Below the pieces are notes generated by a model. That model had not been told where the DNA came from. It searched no databases and was given only the letters and a program-made list of their open reading frames with translations. Shown one piece after another: positions 1-13,568 of a stretch of 64,000 bases of DNA (its first letter is position 1; each line of letters starts with the position of its first letter). The DNA is from Combretum micranthum. Lineage: Eukaryota > Streptophyta > Magnoliopsida > Myrtales > Combretaceae. The stretch covers positions 1,116,001 through 1,180,000 of the forward strand of contig JAMXBD010000058.1 of assembly GCA_024138025.1 (NCBI GenBank), read 5' to 3'. Position numbers and translations under genes: made by a program.

Positions 1-2156
1 ATAAAGTTGCTAAGTGTTTTTTAAATGATACACCTGTTTTCAAAGAAATAAAAAAAATATAAACTTGATAAATTTCAAAGACAATTGATATCATCAACAA
101 CTTAAGAAAATAATGAAACATAATTTTCCTTCCAAGAAAAATTGGTAAAAGATTTAAAAGACCAAGTTTAAAAAAATTATTTTTTTTAAAAGGAGTTAGG
201 AAATGAAAATATAAGAGGAAAAAAAATTAAGTTTATCAAAACCATTTTCTTCTAAAAGGAGAAATATATACAACTCAAATTGTTATAGGTTATCAACAAC
301 TTAATAACAATTTTGAAAATTTCATTCCTTATCAGTAGAAGTAAAATTTTGTAGAAAATCAAAGTTAAGAAAAATTAACTTGTTTTAGGAAAGAAATTGG
401 AAAACAAAATAAGAATATAATCATTTATAATAACCTAAGAGTTTATGAAATTTTTTCAAAATAATTAGAAAAGAAAATGTTAAAATTCAAAGTTTTCAAC
501 ACCATGAGATGAATTGCTTTGTGGAAAATAATGGTTGAGACAACACCATTAAATTTTGCATACAAAATGATACTATATATATGTATTCAAAGGATTTTTC
601 AATCATATAAATATATATATTTTTACTAAAGGATTTTTGGAATCATGAAAAGTTTGAAAATTGTATTTTAAGGGCTAAGATTTTCGTAGTAATTCTATAC
701 CAACCTTTTTCATGACCCAAAAGACTTTTTATGACAAAAATAACCCTAGAAGTAGATAGATCTTTTCAAGTAGGCAAAAAATGGCATATTATATGCGAAA
801 TTCCGAGTTAAAATGAGCAAGTTATGACCATTTTAAGTTGGAATTTTCCTCTATATAATTTTTGACGAACTTAGTGAGATAAAATTACAAGTTTAAGTAG
901 AACTTCCAAGAAATGCTCATTTTGGGTATTTCTCTTATTTAAGTGACGTGGAGACTAGGTTCCCATGTCCCGAGGATTATCTTGACTAGAAGTATCCAAG
1001 TAAATGGCCGAGTGAGTTTATTTCTTACATTTTTGCACTTATACTTTTGCATGTAAATTAGTGGCATTAGAACTAAGCAAAAGATAAAATGAATAAGTGC
1101 ATGTACTTTACATACTTCGTTGAAATTACAATTAAGTAAATCGAGGCGGGAATTATTTATCATGAATGTTTAATGTAGTGTATAAATGATTGTCTTTAAA
1201 TTCTATGATCACCCTTAAGATATTTTAATTATGCTATGAGTACTTAATTAAAATGATTCATGCATATCATTGGGTGAGTTCATTACATTTATTACTACAC
1301 CTTTGGTGGGACAAAGGCTTAGTAAAGACATTCATAGAATCTGTAAATTCTATAAAGCGGTAATGGGTCATCCAAAATTAAATAGCTTGAGAAAACACCC
1401 AATTTGGTAGCTATGTAATGGCTTGGAAACAAACTACAAATAAGTTGGATTATATTTTTCTGAAAGCAAGGTAGTAGCTAAAATAAAAAACTACTATGGA
1501 ATTATGTTTGTGATAGCGGCCTATACGGTCTAGAACACCTAGCCCCGAATGGAGGGGTAAATCCATTCAACATATGATTCCCGAAAAATCATATGTATTG
1601 TTTGCTCACGTGCTTGTGCATCTCATATGATTATTTTAATAAACTTGTATTGATTATCGAATGACAAGTGTTTAAATGTGGAAATAAATCTCACTAAGCA
1701 TGTAACTTATACCCTCCTAGATATCTTTTGCAATTCTCGTACCTTTGGTTGGAACCAAGAGGTTATTTTACCCAAGTAATGCTTTTGAGCCAAGACCTTT
1801 TGGATAGAAGGGAAAGTTAGAAGTAGATATGGAATGTTAAGAGAAGTTTCAAAAGTGTAAATCATTTCAAGATAGACTCTATTAGACTTAGCTATCTTTG
1901 ATAGAGGAATGCCCCTTAACGTTGTAAGACTTTTTATAAGTTTTTATAAACCTTGGTTATATTGTTATGATTTATTTTCTTAATTGCTATTATGCATAAC
2001 TGCACAAACAACATGATCCAAAGTTTGGTCCACTATGATCGTGAAAGTATGCTTTACATCCTATATCGAGACTTTTGGAATAACCAAGGCTGTCATACTT
2101 AAGTCTTAATATTGAGTGTGGTATGTCGCGTTTAAGGTACCCTTTAGAGCATGACA
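1..2156 (-). repeat. Long LTR copy A, minus orientation, cut by window edge
   Basis: This stretch is a reverse-orientation copy of the non-coding LTR family that recurs at 2607, 4318 and 13986. Read on the minus strand it starts at 2156 with TGTCATGCTC and follows the same block order as the other copies: the TACCTTAAACG block, the 'ggggcattcc' block near 1905, the block with a short 'catatg' palindrome and a Cs-rich 'ccctccattc' near 1545-1580, and the 'gtcataacttgctca' type block near 800-860. No coding potential is visible; the short reading frames inside are not conserved between copies. The distal end lies outside the window. The family assignment rests on repeated blocks seen by eye. 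Confidence 0.75.
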
Positions 2157-2606
2157 GGAATAAATTGGGGGTTTGAACCATATATATCTTCTCATGCACA
2201 CGTCATTACTGTTAGTCGAGCATTGGCTTATTCTTTGTTTGAGCTTTGTCTGATCTTTGAGAGCAAATACTCTATGGAGTTGCATTATTTTCTAATCCCC
2301 AGTGCTCCTAAAGTGTCAAATAATGAGGCATAGAAAAATAATTATACTCTTTAGTTTATTATACCCATTAGATCATGTTAATGATTAGCGGATTCAATTA
2401 AGCCCATTCACTTTTAGGTTATCTTAATGAGCATGTAATGGAACCACAGTTGGTAGCTTAATAAACTAACCAGTCTAATTATTCATGTTTTCACCACATC
2501 AAACTAAATCTCCTCATGTTATCCGATATATAGACCAAAGTCATTGGATCATATCGCTTAATTTAAGGAATCAAGTCAAAATCCATTTACTATCTTAATA
2601 GTAGAT
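2157..2606. other. Spacer between two opposed LTR copies
   Basis: About 450 bases separate LTR copy A (minus) from copy B (plus). I found no gene, no LTR block and no clear repeat in it. Because the two LTRs point away from this spacer with their starts facing it, it could be ancestral host DNA into which both inserted, or a remnant of another element. Confidence 0.4.
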
Positions 2607-4317
2607 GTTACGCCTCGAGGGATACCCTAAACGTAGTAGTCCGTTGTACATAATACTAAAGCCTAAGAATGACTACCTCAATCACACAAAGGCTTACATA
2701 TCATGTACAAGGCCTATATCACAACCAAGGGACCACATCGGAGTAGCGCAAGTTACATTGATAATGATTAAGTAAAAAGGCAAGGAGAATACTTATCATA
2801 AAACATAAACATGGTAAATTACAATTCTTAGGGGCATATCCCTTTATCGTCTTCAAGTAAAAATAAATACAATTCCTAGAAATTTCCAAAACACTAACAT
2901 AACATACATTACATATAAGGAACCTTACAAAGTAACTTCATCCTATGTTCCCATTGCCTTCATAAAAGTTTAACATCATTCTATGACTTCCTTAATGTCA
3001 TGATCTTTAATTTAAGCCACGAGTATACCTGTTTCAACAAAATCTATGGGGGTATAAGCTTACAATTAGCTTAGTGAGGTATTCATTTTCATTTGCACCA
3101 TGGTTTCAAATAAGTTCATTTAAATTTTCACACATATGCTATGCATACAATGCAACAATCACATGATTACACAAATATATATATAGTTATCAGGAAACTA
3201 TATGTAGAACGGTTTAACCCCTCCGTATCAAAGATTAGGGAATTATTGATAAAGATCCTCGACCGTCTACTGCTAGTCCCTAGGTCCCCATCCAAAGCAT
3301 TTGGTTGGCTCGCCGTCGAACCTAGAGTCACATTCCCCGAGCGATTTGGATTTTCTAGGAAGGAACATGGCCCGTATCCCAGGACGATAGCAGCCTTCTA
3401 AAAGAAATGTGACTCGATGGATGCTATGTATGTTTTATTTTTCTTAAGCCAAACCTTATTAAGGTTTATTAGGGGGAACGATCAATCAATTTAACGAACA
3501 ATAAGCAGTCATACAAATAAGTAAACAAAACACTTAAACAGGCAGTTTGCAGTTGCGATATTCTTAATTCTTATTTTACACATAAGCATAGAATCACATA
3601 TATACATATTCCCGCATTCCCCATACATATCCATTTTTATATTTTCTTAGTATACTAATGCCACTACTTTACAAGCACAAGCAATTTAACGAAATTAAGA
3701 GGAATAACTCACTCGTCCATTTCGTAATCTTCTTAGTCGTAAGAATCCTCAAGAAGGGTAATCTTGTATTCTTCATCACCTGGACAAAAGAAATACCCGG
3801 GATGAGTATATCATAGAAATTCTACTTAACCTTTCAAATTCTATTTCACTATGTTCATTAAAATCGCATAGAATAAAATTTTAATTTAAAATGGCCATAA
3901 CTTACTCATTTTAACTCGGAATTTTGCATATAATATACTGTTTTCTACCTATTCAAAAAGATCTATCCATTTATAAGGTTATTTTTTTCATATAAGATCG
4001 TTTGGTTTCCGAAACTGTAGGGAATAGATTCAAAATGAATATTTCTAGATTTTGCGAAACAATTTTCCAACTCAACTTCATTCAAAATTCCTTTAGTAAA
4101 TATATATATATATATATGATTGATAAATCCCTTGGGTATACTCACTTTATATGCAAAAATTCTAATGGTAGTGTCTCAACAATTTATTTCATAAAACAAT
4201 TTATTTTGAAGTGTTAAAACTTAACTTTGACAAATGTCTTTTCAAGTATTTTGAAGAAAATTAATATTTTCCTAGGTTATTATAAATGATTATATTCTTA
4301 TTTTATTTTCCTCATTC
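2607..4317 (+). repeat. Long LTR copy B, left part
   Basis: Begins TGTTACGCCTCG and carries the same ordered blocks as copies C and D: a 'gataccctaaacgtagtagtccg' type start, the 'ggggcatatccc' block near 2830, the 'ctatatgtagaacgg' block near 3200 and the 'taaaatggccataactt' block near 3890. The sequence stops at 4317 because copy C is inserted there; it resumes at 7732. The open frame at 3141-3401 lies across these non-coding blocks and is not conserved in the other copies. Confidence 0.75.
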
Positions 4318-7300
4318 TGTCACGCCCCGTAAGGTATCCTAAACGTAACAGCCCGCCACATACTAAATAAGACTCTCGAGTTCTCTACCCGAGCCTTCGG
4401 GAGTCTTAAGTAGATGTAAAGCGTTCCTTTACGATAATAGAATACTTCGACAAATGGAGTTAAACAGTTTAATGTGGCATTCATTAGCCATAGATAATAA
4501 ATCAAAACGCATAATTATAGTTTACAAAATCTAAGGGGTATTCCCCCGCAAAAATAATAACAAGTCCATTACAGTCATCCAGAGTCCTTAGTTCCCAACG
4601 GAAGTCTATACAAAAAGAATGGATTAAACTTCTATGGGAAACTCCTATCTCCGGTACCTGTGCTGTGGCTTGCCTCGGCCTAAGCCATATAAACTTGTGT
4701 TGCAATAGATAAAAACTATGGGGGCGTAAGCTAACTAGCTTAGTGAGTAATAACTTCCATAACACAATTAAATACAAATCATTCAATCAAGTGATTATTC
4801 AAGCAAGTGTATGCATCAAACAAATGTGATCAACAAACATATGACCAACCGGAAATCATATGTGGATGGACTTACGCCCTCCATCCCGGGTTAGCAGATT
4901 AACGAATCCTGCGGTACGACGTCATTTAAGCTCACGGTCAACTAACAATGTCTCGTTTTATGGATCACGATTAACCAACATATTCGTTTTATGGATCACG
5001 ATTAACCAACATATTCGTTTTATGGATCACGAAAAACCAACCAATGTGAATGCTCTAACCCCATCGTGATATGAATGAATTCAATTTGCAATTGAAGTCG
5101 AATATTCATTAAGTCAATTCTTTTAGGTGACCAACAAGTATTCGCAGACATTCATCATAAGATACTAGCTAATCAGTCAACAGCTTATCACTCGGTTTCG
5201 ATATTCATTAAGTTCCATTTCACATATCAGTAGTAGACAACATATATAATTCCCATATACCCCATCATGCATATACAATTTCTTTTTATCTTTGCCTACA
5301 CCACTAGTGCCACTACATTACAATCACATTCATTAATTGAGAGTGGAAGTAAAACTTACTCGGTCATTGGACGCCGGTCTTTCTAGTAGTAGCAGTCGGG
5401 AGGTAGGGTGTCATCCTGCTCGGGATCACCTACCAAGCAAGAGTAATCCTAATGAAACTCTCATTATGTAACTAAATCAAGCTACACATCTAAACTAAAT
5501 GAATTCGGATTTCTCGCTATTTGCGGAAGTTCCGACTTAAAACGGCCATAACTTGGTCATTTCAACTCTGAATTTCGCAAATTTTATATCGATCTCTATC
5601 TACTTCGAAAGATCTATCTAGTTCTAATATTAAATTCAAGTTTTGAAAATAGTAAAGTCACGGAACAGTAGGATCAGATCTGTTCCACACTTTCTCCAAT
5701 TCCGACAATTTGTTTTGCTTTTGATAAGAAATGTTCCTAGTTGATGATTCATGCATGAATGGTATAGGAATGAATTACTAACATGAATGCCATGTAATGG
5801 ACTCAATATATGCATGGTCATGATGATTTTGTGATAATAAACTCTTATGAACTCCTAAGTGTTAGAAAATTCCGTAAAGGTTATTTCTAAAAAGCTATTC
5901 TTCCACTTTACACTCCTTAGGGTTTCTTTGACTTTTAATCTTGCAATCCACTTGTTATCTAACTAAAAATAAGTTCTCAAAGTTTATATTAATCATGGCC
6001 TTCATTCATGCATAAAAATTCCCATTTTTCATTTGGTAAACATGTCTTTAAACAAGCTTTTTGTAAAAATCCGAATTTTCCAAATTTCATTTTCTTGCAT
6101 TTTTCTTATGGAAAAACTTGTCTAATGCATTAAAAATTGAAGCTCCAATATATATATTATCTAAGGACTTAGCTTATAAAACATCAAATTTAGACTTAGA
6201 TACCAAGTGTTCTTGTAGGCATGAACCTAAATTACGAATTTAACCATTGATCAACATATCAACATTTTTCATTCTAACTCCACTACTTGTTTTACATTCT
6301 TATCATGCCTAAACTCATCCAAGCTTATGAAAATCATTCTTTCAAGATATCTATCACATATACCCTTCATTTTTCTTGTGAAATATGAGAAAAAAAATGA
6401 TTTTGGTGGCTTTTAAGGTAGGGTTTCTATTTCATCCGAATTTTCAACATTGCATATTCAACAAAACCTTTCCTTTTTCAATGTTCTTGCTTCCTACATG
6501 TAAAGATCTACTATCTAACACCTCTATACATATACAAGACTACATTTTTATGATCATCAATGCATGGAAATAAAAATAACTCTATGATCATACATGTACA
6601 TGGAGTTATGGATGTCTAAACTTTAGATCTACTATATATAATGCATGAATCATGGATCTCATGGCATGAACAACAATATATATGCAAGATCTCTACTTTA
6701 CATGCATGAACAAGTTGATATTTCAAACAAAACTCATTCAAAGACTAGATCCACTTCTTGAGATTCTTGTAGTAGTGTTTTCATGTCCCTTGCTCATGCT
6801 CATTGGGATTTAGATGAGAAAACACACAAGAATGATCTTGCCATTACAAGATTTGGGATGAACAAAGCCTAAAATCAACATACCAATGGAGTCTTGAAGG
6901 AGAAAAGAGAAGAAAATGAGTTGAAAATGTGTGAGGGGGGGGGACAAGGCTCACGGCACAAAAGGGAAAGAATGAGAGAGTTTTCTCTTTTACAACAATT
7001 TGAAACAAGAAGAAATGAAGAGAGAGAGAGAAAAATATGTTTATATATTAAGTGAATTAGGGTTTTAGTTGAATAAATTAAGTAAAAACAATTCAAATGG
7101 AGAGGGGAAGCAAGGGGGGCGCTGGCCACAATATGTGTGTGTGTGTGTGTTTTGAAATTTTTTATATTTGTAATTTAGTTAATTAAAATGTAATAGATGT
7201 GATAATTATTTAAGAGACAAAATTTCTTGGAAAAGAAAATTGAAATGAGTAGTTGTAAGGATGTAAGAATAGGGTATGGGTAGTGTGTAGTGTAAGTTGT

Positions 7301-7731
7301 ACTTGTGAATAGTAGACACTACATCTACTTTACCTGTTGTTCCGAAAACACGGGAAAAGCTATAACTGTAATTTTTATAGCTCGGAAAATTATAAAATTG
7401 ATATTTTTGGAATCTTTATAAAATTACGATTCTAATGAATATTCCGGAACATTTTTCCGAATCCGTGGCCCAGGGCACGCTTTTCCGTAATTGAGCTCGG
7501 GAAGGCTCGGAATTGAAAAATTCCCGAATTTAAAACTTTCAAAGGTTTAAAATGTGCTTTAAAACAATAATTCAACTTCATTTACTTTATAAAATTTCTT
7601 TTATTATGAAACCGAAGGAAAGCCAGATTTAGGGTTCCTAGGCTCCTCTCACTGGACCCAAACTGGACCGGATTAGGGTTTCGCTTCCCACTCCCGGGGT
7701 TTCCTAGCTACCAAGAATACCGGGGCTTACA
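4318..7731 (+). mobile_element. Complete 3.4 kb solo LTR (copy C)
   Basis: The element begins TGTCACGCCCCG and ends GGGGCTTACA, the TG...CA termini expected of an LTR, and is bracketed by the 5-bp direct repeat CATTC (4313-4317 and 7732-7736). It is inserted in copy B, whose sequence continues on both sides. There is no internal domain, primer site or second LTR, so it is a solo LTR, the usual product of recombination between the two LTRs of an element. Its length of about 3.4 kb is very long for a plant LTR but falls within the range of large gypsy LTRs. A G-rich purine tract lies near 6935-6945 and a simple GT repeat near 7133-7150. Confidence 0.85.
4951..5041 (+). repeat. 31-bp tandem repeat, about three units
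   Basis: Three successive units contain 'cgttttatggatcacga' followed by 'ttaaccaacat', with a period of 31 bp (the CG of each unit is at 4954, 4985 and 5016). The array lies inside solo LTR C. The other LTR copies do not show it at the matching position, so it arose by local duplication in this copy. Confidence 0.85.
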
Positions 7732-9924
7732 CATTCCTTTTTCCAAAATAAGTAAATTTTCCTTTAACTTTGGTCTTTTATAATTTTTACTTCTAGTGAT
7801 AAAAGATCAAAGTTACCAAAAGTCTATTAAGTTTGTTAATAACCTATTTATAAATTTGCATTTAGAATGGTTTTAGAAAATGAGTCTTTTCTTTTTATAT
7901 TTCTTGTTTAAAAATAAGTTCTTGTTTTCTAAAACTTGGTATTTTATTTTCTCTACAAATTTTATTTGAAAAGAATTTTCTTTATTGATAAAATCCTTTG
8001 TTTTTTATCTTATCATAAATATATATATATTTTAAAATAAGTTCCTTCTTAAATAAAATCATTATTTTCCTAAGTGGGTTTATAACTTTATGAGTTGATT
8101 TTATCTTAACTTTGAAAACTAGTTTGCTTCTTGGTTTTGTTATGGAGTTGAAAAGAGTTTAACCTTAAGTTTTTTGTGAAAACTTTGAATACAAACAATT
8201 ATTTTACTGAAACTTAGGCTACCATATTATAAAAAGAAAGTGTTTATTTATTATATTTCCTTGGTAAAGCTATCTTTGTTATTTGAGAAAACTTGTATTA
8301 TTCTATTTCTATGTTATTGATAATAACTTCATTATTTAATAACAAGTCACATAATAAAAAATTTAGTTTCAAGTTTCTTTAATAAAGTAAGATTCTATTT
8401 TTAAATTTAGTTGAGACAATATCACTATATAATGCATGTATTATGAGCATGTAAAATAATAAGAATATGAGAAAGATACTAGAAGTAAATCATAATAAGA
8501 AAGATAATAAAAATATCAAATATTGGAAACCCTAGCTTCATCAAGGTAACCCGGTCAATTATTGGAAGCCTTAGCTTTATCAAGGCATCCCGGGACTAAG
8601 AATAGACTAGTCCCAAAAAGAATAAAGAAAATAAAAAAAATGTTGTTTTGACTTAATATGGACAAGTCTAAGACTAGAAATACTAGTCTTAAAATAGCAT
8701 AAAATAAATAAATTGCAAAACATGAAGATAAATAAATAAATAACAAGTGAGCTTATATGCTCTAAAGATTATTTATAAATATATAAATATATTTCGTTAG
8801 ATATGAATAAGAAGTTAGCATAATAATAACAATAAATAATAACAACATATATACAAAAGCATAATAACAAGATAATAAAATAGGAATTTCATGTGCAAGA
8901 ACAAAACATGAATATGTTGTTGCTTTTACTACTCATGTGAGTTTTCAAACACCATAGTCATGTTAAGTTATATGACATGGATAAACTAAATGGTTGGAAA
9001 AGTTTACCTAAAGTGTTTATGTGTTATGAAGATGGTAGATGAATGGGTAGTAGAAAATAAGAGATTATTTGTGTGTAGAGGAGGATTTTTATGAGTGTTT
9101 GGTTAAAGACAGTTTTGATATAGAGAAATCTTTATGGAGAGTGTTTATGTAGTAAATTTGAGAGAGTTTTGGTAGTAAAATGAGTTATGTGAAAGAATGA
9201 AGGAGGAATGAGATATTTATAGAATTTTGAAATGAAAATTAGATGTAATTAAATTAATTAAAAAAATAATTGAGAGTGAAGAAAGAGAGGGGGGGTGGAC
9301 AACAAGCATGGGAGGAGAGAGAGAGGAGTGATTAAAAATTAATTTTGGAAGAAAAATTTAGTAATATGTGGTGTAGAATTTTTATGGGAAATAAAATTGT
9401 AAGAAATAGGTATGTAGGTTGTAAGAATAGGTAGTAAGAAAAAGTAGAGATAGATGAAAAGTAATGAATAGTAAAAAAGTACTATGAATGGTAGACTAGA
9501 CATATAAAATACCTGTAGTAATAAAAATAGGCGTATAAATGTGATAACTGTAATTTTTAGTTACCGAAAAATTCTAAAACTGATATTTTTGGAAACCTTG
9601 TATTTTTACGAGTCTGTTGGTATCATCGGAATATTTTTTCCGTTCAGTATACCAGGATACGATTTTTGAAAACTGATCCCGTTCGGATCCTAAGGTCACT
9701 TCAAATTCGCGAATCTTATATTTTTAAGCTTCCATATATTATTGTGAACTATTGTCAATAATTATTTCCATTTCATTGTTGAGGGTTTAAGAGCGCAGGA
9801 TTGCCGGATCTTAAATACTATGATTTGTTGTAAGTTTTGTTGACTTTTAGAGCTCCGGTTTGATTTCAGTTTTGTTGAGTTATTCATAAGATCATAAAAT
9901 TTTAAAGTTTTCCCCGTATTATAT
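7732..9924 (+). repeat. Long LTR copy B, right part
   Basis: Continuation of copy B after the insertion of copy C. It shares with copy D the order 'aaaagtttacctaaagtg' / 'tatttatag' (TATA-like, 9214-9222) / G-rich tract near 9291 / 'gtagagatag' / 'gataactgtaatttttag' / 'ttgccggatctta'. The terminal bases equivalent to the CACACTACA end of copy D are not recognisable here, so the right border near 9924 is approximate. Confidence 0.65.
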
Positions 9925-11674
9925 TTTTAGTTCGATATTTATGGTTTATCTCATTTTATTTGTGATTATTTAATAGTTTTCAGTTCGGGGGATCGTTTAA
10001 CTGAGTCTAGGGTTATGAGTTGACTCAGTTTGATTTTTGGTAAAAATTGAAATTTTTTATTCTAAAATTCATTGAAGGATTTAAGATCTTAATATATCGT
10101 TGTCGAGCGTTATTTGGATATATCGTCTTGATTTTCGTGTTAAAAATTGGATAGATGATTTGATTGGTGTACAGATATTTAATCAATCAATAGTTGGATT
10201 TTTCATTTTGTTTTGAGGGTTCTCTTTTTCTCAAAATTAAGAATTCTTGTGTTTGACCTAATTTAGAATTTGGTTTTAACTTGGTTCGATTTTTAGGTTT
10301 TCAATTTTGGTTTTTGACTTCTACAATTATTTTGTAAGAATTATGAAAATTTCAGGGGTTTACGTTAAATCTATGCACTATTTTACATGTGTTTTTGGGA
10401 GATAAGAAATAGAATCAACAAAAAGAAGCCTTCTAATTTATTTTTGACACTGTACTCGTTAGTTTTGAATACAAACCACGGAAGGATCCATCTCTCGATC
10501 TGTAAGAATTTTTTTGTTTTATCGATGCATTCTGAGCCCTCCAAAATGTTGAGTTTCCAAAAATATTATAAAAAAATAAGAAGAAAAATAATAAAATGTT
10601 ATTGGATCCAACATGTAGAGATTACGCTATATGGTAAAGCTAGCTCTATTTGGATTGTCGGATTTTTATCAGTATTGTATCTATATCAAACCAGCATTTG
10701 TATCTTATTTGTATTGGTTCAGTATCGATTCTGTTTAGTTAATTTATGAATAAAACTATCATTTTTTCATCGATATCAGTTTTGTGATAAACATCTGTTT
10801 GAAAATGATAGAAAAATAATACAAAAATAATTCAGAAATGATAAAATAAGAAATTAAGTTGTGCACATCAAAGGAAAGGATTCATGAATGAGACTGGGAG
10901 ATGGTGACAAGGAAAAAGGTCAAAAATAAAAAATAAAAAAATAAAAAAAAAAAACATATCAATCATTTGATTTGAAGGAAGGTCCCGTTTTCCTCAATAT
11001 AGAGACATGACAAAGAGGAATATCTTTTTTATAGGTAAACGATCTACAGGAGATGTCAAACAAGCACATATTGATTTGTGGGTAAAATCGATCCAACAGT
11101 CACCATTTAAGAACAAGACGGAGATACTTAAAGGGATTGCTCTCACACCACCCAACATTTAAAGCAGTAAAATGAAGGCACTTTGGTTAACATCCAAGAA
11201 CGTAACAACAGAATACTTGGTGTGGAGGACCGCGCAAAGGAAGTATAATTATATAGCTTGATGCAGCAAAATCAACTTTGTCCGTTCTTTTTTTATTATT
11301 ATAAATCATAGTTCACATTCATGTGAAAGGTGCCGGTGCGTTAGCGTTAGTGGGAGATATTGTTAAGATTGTGACCTCCATCTGACTGCATTCTCTGAAA
11401 AGATGATAATTCACACAACCCTATTCCTATTTTTACTTTAATTTCAAATCATAACCAAAAACACAATCAATCACTATAGAACTGTAGTAGTTAAAATCAT
11501 GACCTTACTATCATGAGATATAATTCTTATAATACTAAGGATTAATGCTACTTGATATTAAAATTTAAAAATTTGACTTCCCCCCTTTTTTTTTTTTCGT
11601 TTTGCATGAAATAGTAAAGGAAAAGATTAAGAATTTTGTGTGAAATTCATTGTAGACCAGTAAAATTTTACCAC
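9925..11674. other. Unassigned AT-rich stretch
   Basis: No gene or known element recognised. The 120-codon open frame at 10387-10749 on the plus strand is of low complexity, resembles no family I know and has no supporting splice or motif context. A less AT-rich part near 11100-11400 ('gaggaccgcgcaaagg', 'ggtgccggtgcgttagc') could be a remnant of an older element. Confidence 0.3.
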
Positions 11675-12668
11675 CATAGAGCAAAAGGTAACTAATGATG
11701 ACGCTAGAGATTAGACAAGTTTATTTCACTTAGCAAAGCCATGGGATAAATAATACCAACTTCTTCTTCTTCTTTTTTCCCTGGAATAATACCAATTTCT
11801 CCACACAACCATTTTGACAGGAAAAAAAACGAAAGAAAGAAAAATCCCTTCCCTAAAATCACATAATAATCTATTATAGGTTTGTTTGTTTCGTTGGCTT
11901 GCAGACAACATATAGATTTTTTAAACAGATTGTTTGTCAAGAAACAAATACAGTTAAAAAACAGATATTTTTACTTATAAATAGATTAAACAAACTAAAT
12001 ACAAATGTGGTATAGATGCAAATCAGATATAGATACAAATAAAAAAAAAAACCATCTAAATAGAATATTTAAGCCAATAAGCATTCATTTATCTCTACAA
12101 CTTTAGTCTATTGTTTTATACTTTCTCCATTTGAATAGTAAATTCTTGTATATTTAAAATATTCCTTCTATTAGCCCTTAAATGCCATTCATTCTTCTCC
12201 ACAAGAGTATTGTTTTGCACTGACTTTCTCCATTTAACTGGTAAATTTTTATATATTTATTACATTCCTTTTATAGGCCTTAAACTAAAAGCAATTTTTA
12301 TTTCCTGAGAAACTTAAAAGTGAAATTTTGGTTTCTGCGTTGTGTTTTTGCTAAATTCCAATTTGGTAGTTTTATCCACACAAAAACACTTTCACATTTT
12401 CGGTGCTAGAACAATTTTTAAAATGGTCTCCAAAACCGTTTTTTTTTTCTTTTTATTTTTATCACGACATTTATTGGTCATGGGAATAAACCTAGTATAA
12501 AATCGCTTATTGTATGTCATTTTCATTCCCACATTTAAATTCAATTTAGGAAGTCGGAATAGTTGATTCCAGCTTCAAAGTCGAATCACATTATACCTTT
12601 TAAAGGATAAAATTATGATTTCATTCCAGCTCTTCTAATATATAATTATATATGTATCCCTATTAACC

Positions 12669-13386
12669 TAGATATGGGCATGGTTCATTTTCAAATAAAA
12701 AACCGAGCTGGAACCACCACCGATAGTTTTAAAATTGAAACTAGACTGGTTGGCCAGTTTTAGATTCAACCAAGAAGCTGCCAGTTTTTCGATACCTAGA
12801 CAGTTATATGGCCTAAAACCGAGAAGAACTAGTGATTCCAAAACCGGTTCCATTAAAAAAATTAGAGAAAAATATTTAAAAATTATATATTAAATATATA
12901 ATTATTAATGTTTACATTATTTCACATTAATAGTAAAATTTATTACCTATTTACAAATATTTAATATGTTATTATCAATAACATAAATAAATATAAGTTA
13001 ATATCATATATAATTTAATCTATATAAATTTCTCCTAAAAACAAAAGTCATTACCTTAATAATATGAGACTCTTTTTTGTATTTTAATTTTCTTTTTATC
13101 TTTTAGATTATTTTGCAATCCCATATTACTAACTACAATTGATGGTATTGGTTGTGTTTGTATATAATTAAATGTGCATTCTAAACAAATTTTAAAAATT
13201 TTAATTAAATAATTATTTTGAGGTTAAAATTTATTTTATTAAAAATAAAATTCATTAATTTACTTTCTTTATTTTTGCTTTAAAACAAATGCAGTTTCAC
13301 GGTTACAAAACTGAAACTAGGAACCACCGATTCTAATTCCTCATTTTCAAAACCCATAATCAACGGTTGCAATTCTAGTTCAGTTC
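12669..13386. mobile_element. hAT-like MITE, right end lost (in repeat copy 1)
   Basis: Starts TAGATATGGGCA directly after TATTAACC, the 8-bp sequence that also borders the better preserved copy at 19892. The interior has the same self-complementary GAACC/GGTTC-rich blocks ('ggaaccaccaccgatag', 'ggaaccaccgattc'). The right inverted repeat is missing: the sequence ends 'ttcagttcattaacc'. Non-autonomous and without any reading frame. Confidence 0.65.
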
Positions 13387-13510
13387 ATTAACCTATTAAT
13401 AAATCTCTCTCTATATATTTATGTATACGTACCTATTAGTTTCTATCCGTACTTGGTCAGATGAAAAAAGACACGAAAGCAGCAGAGAACAAGATAATAA
13501 GAAATAGAGA

Positions 13511-13511
<1 letters not shown>

Positions 13512-13546
<35 letters not shown>

Positions 13547-13568
13547 AAGAAAGAAAGAAAGAAAGAAA
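13512..13568 (+). repeat. Poly-A (33) followed by GAAA simple repeat
   Basis: An uninterrupted run of 33 A is followed by GAAA units. The equivalent site in copy 2 (20779-20810) has a short A run and GAAA units, so this is a locally expanded microsatellite rather than the tail of a retrocopy. Confidence 0.9.

Noticed and set aside
3141..3401. 86-codon plus-strand frame
   Set aside because: Lies across LTR copy B; the equivalent blocks in copies C and D do not keep the frame.
10387..10749. 120-codon plus-strand frame
   Set aside because: Low-complexity, AT-driven composition, no motif or splice context; not kept as a gene.
13512..13544. Poly-A run as the tail of a processed pseudogene or SINE
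   Set aside because: The equivalent place in copy 2 has only a short A/GAAA tract, so it is a microsatellite expansion within the repeat.
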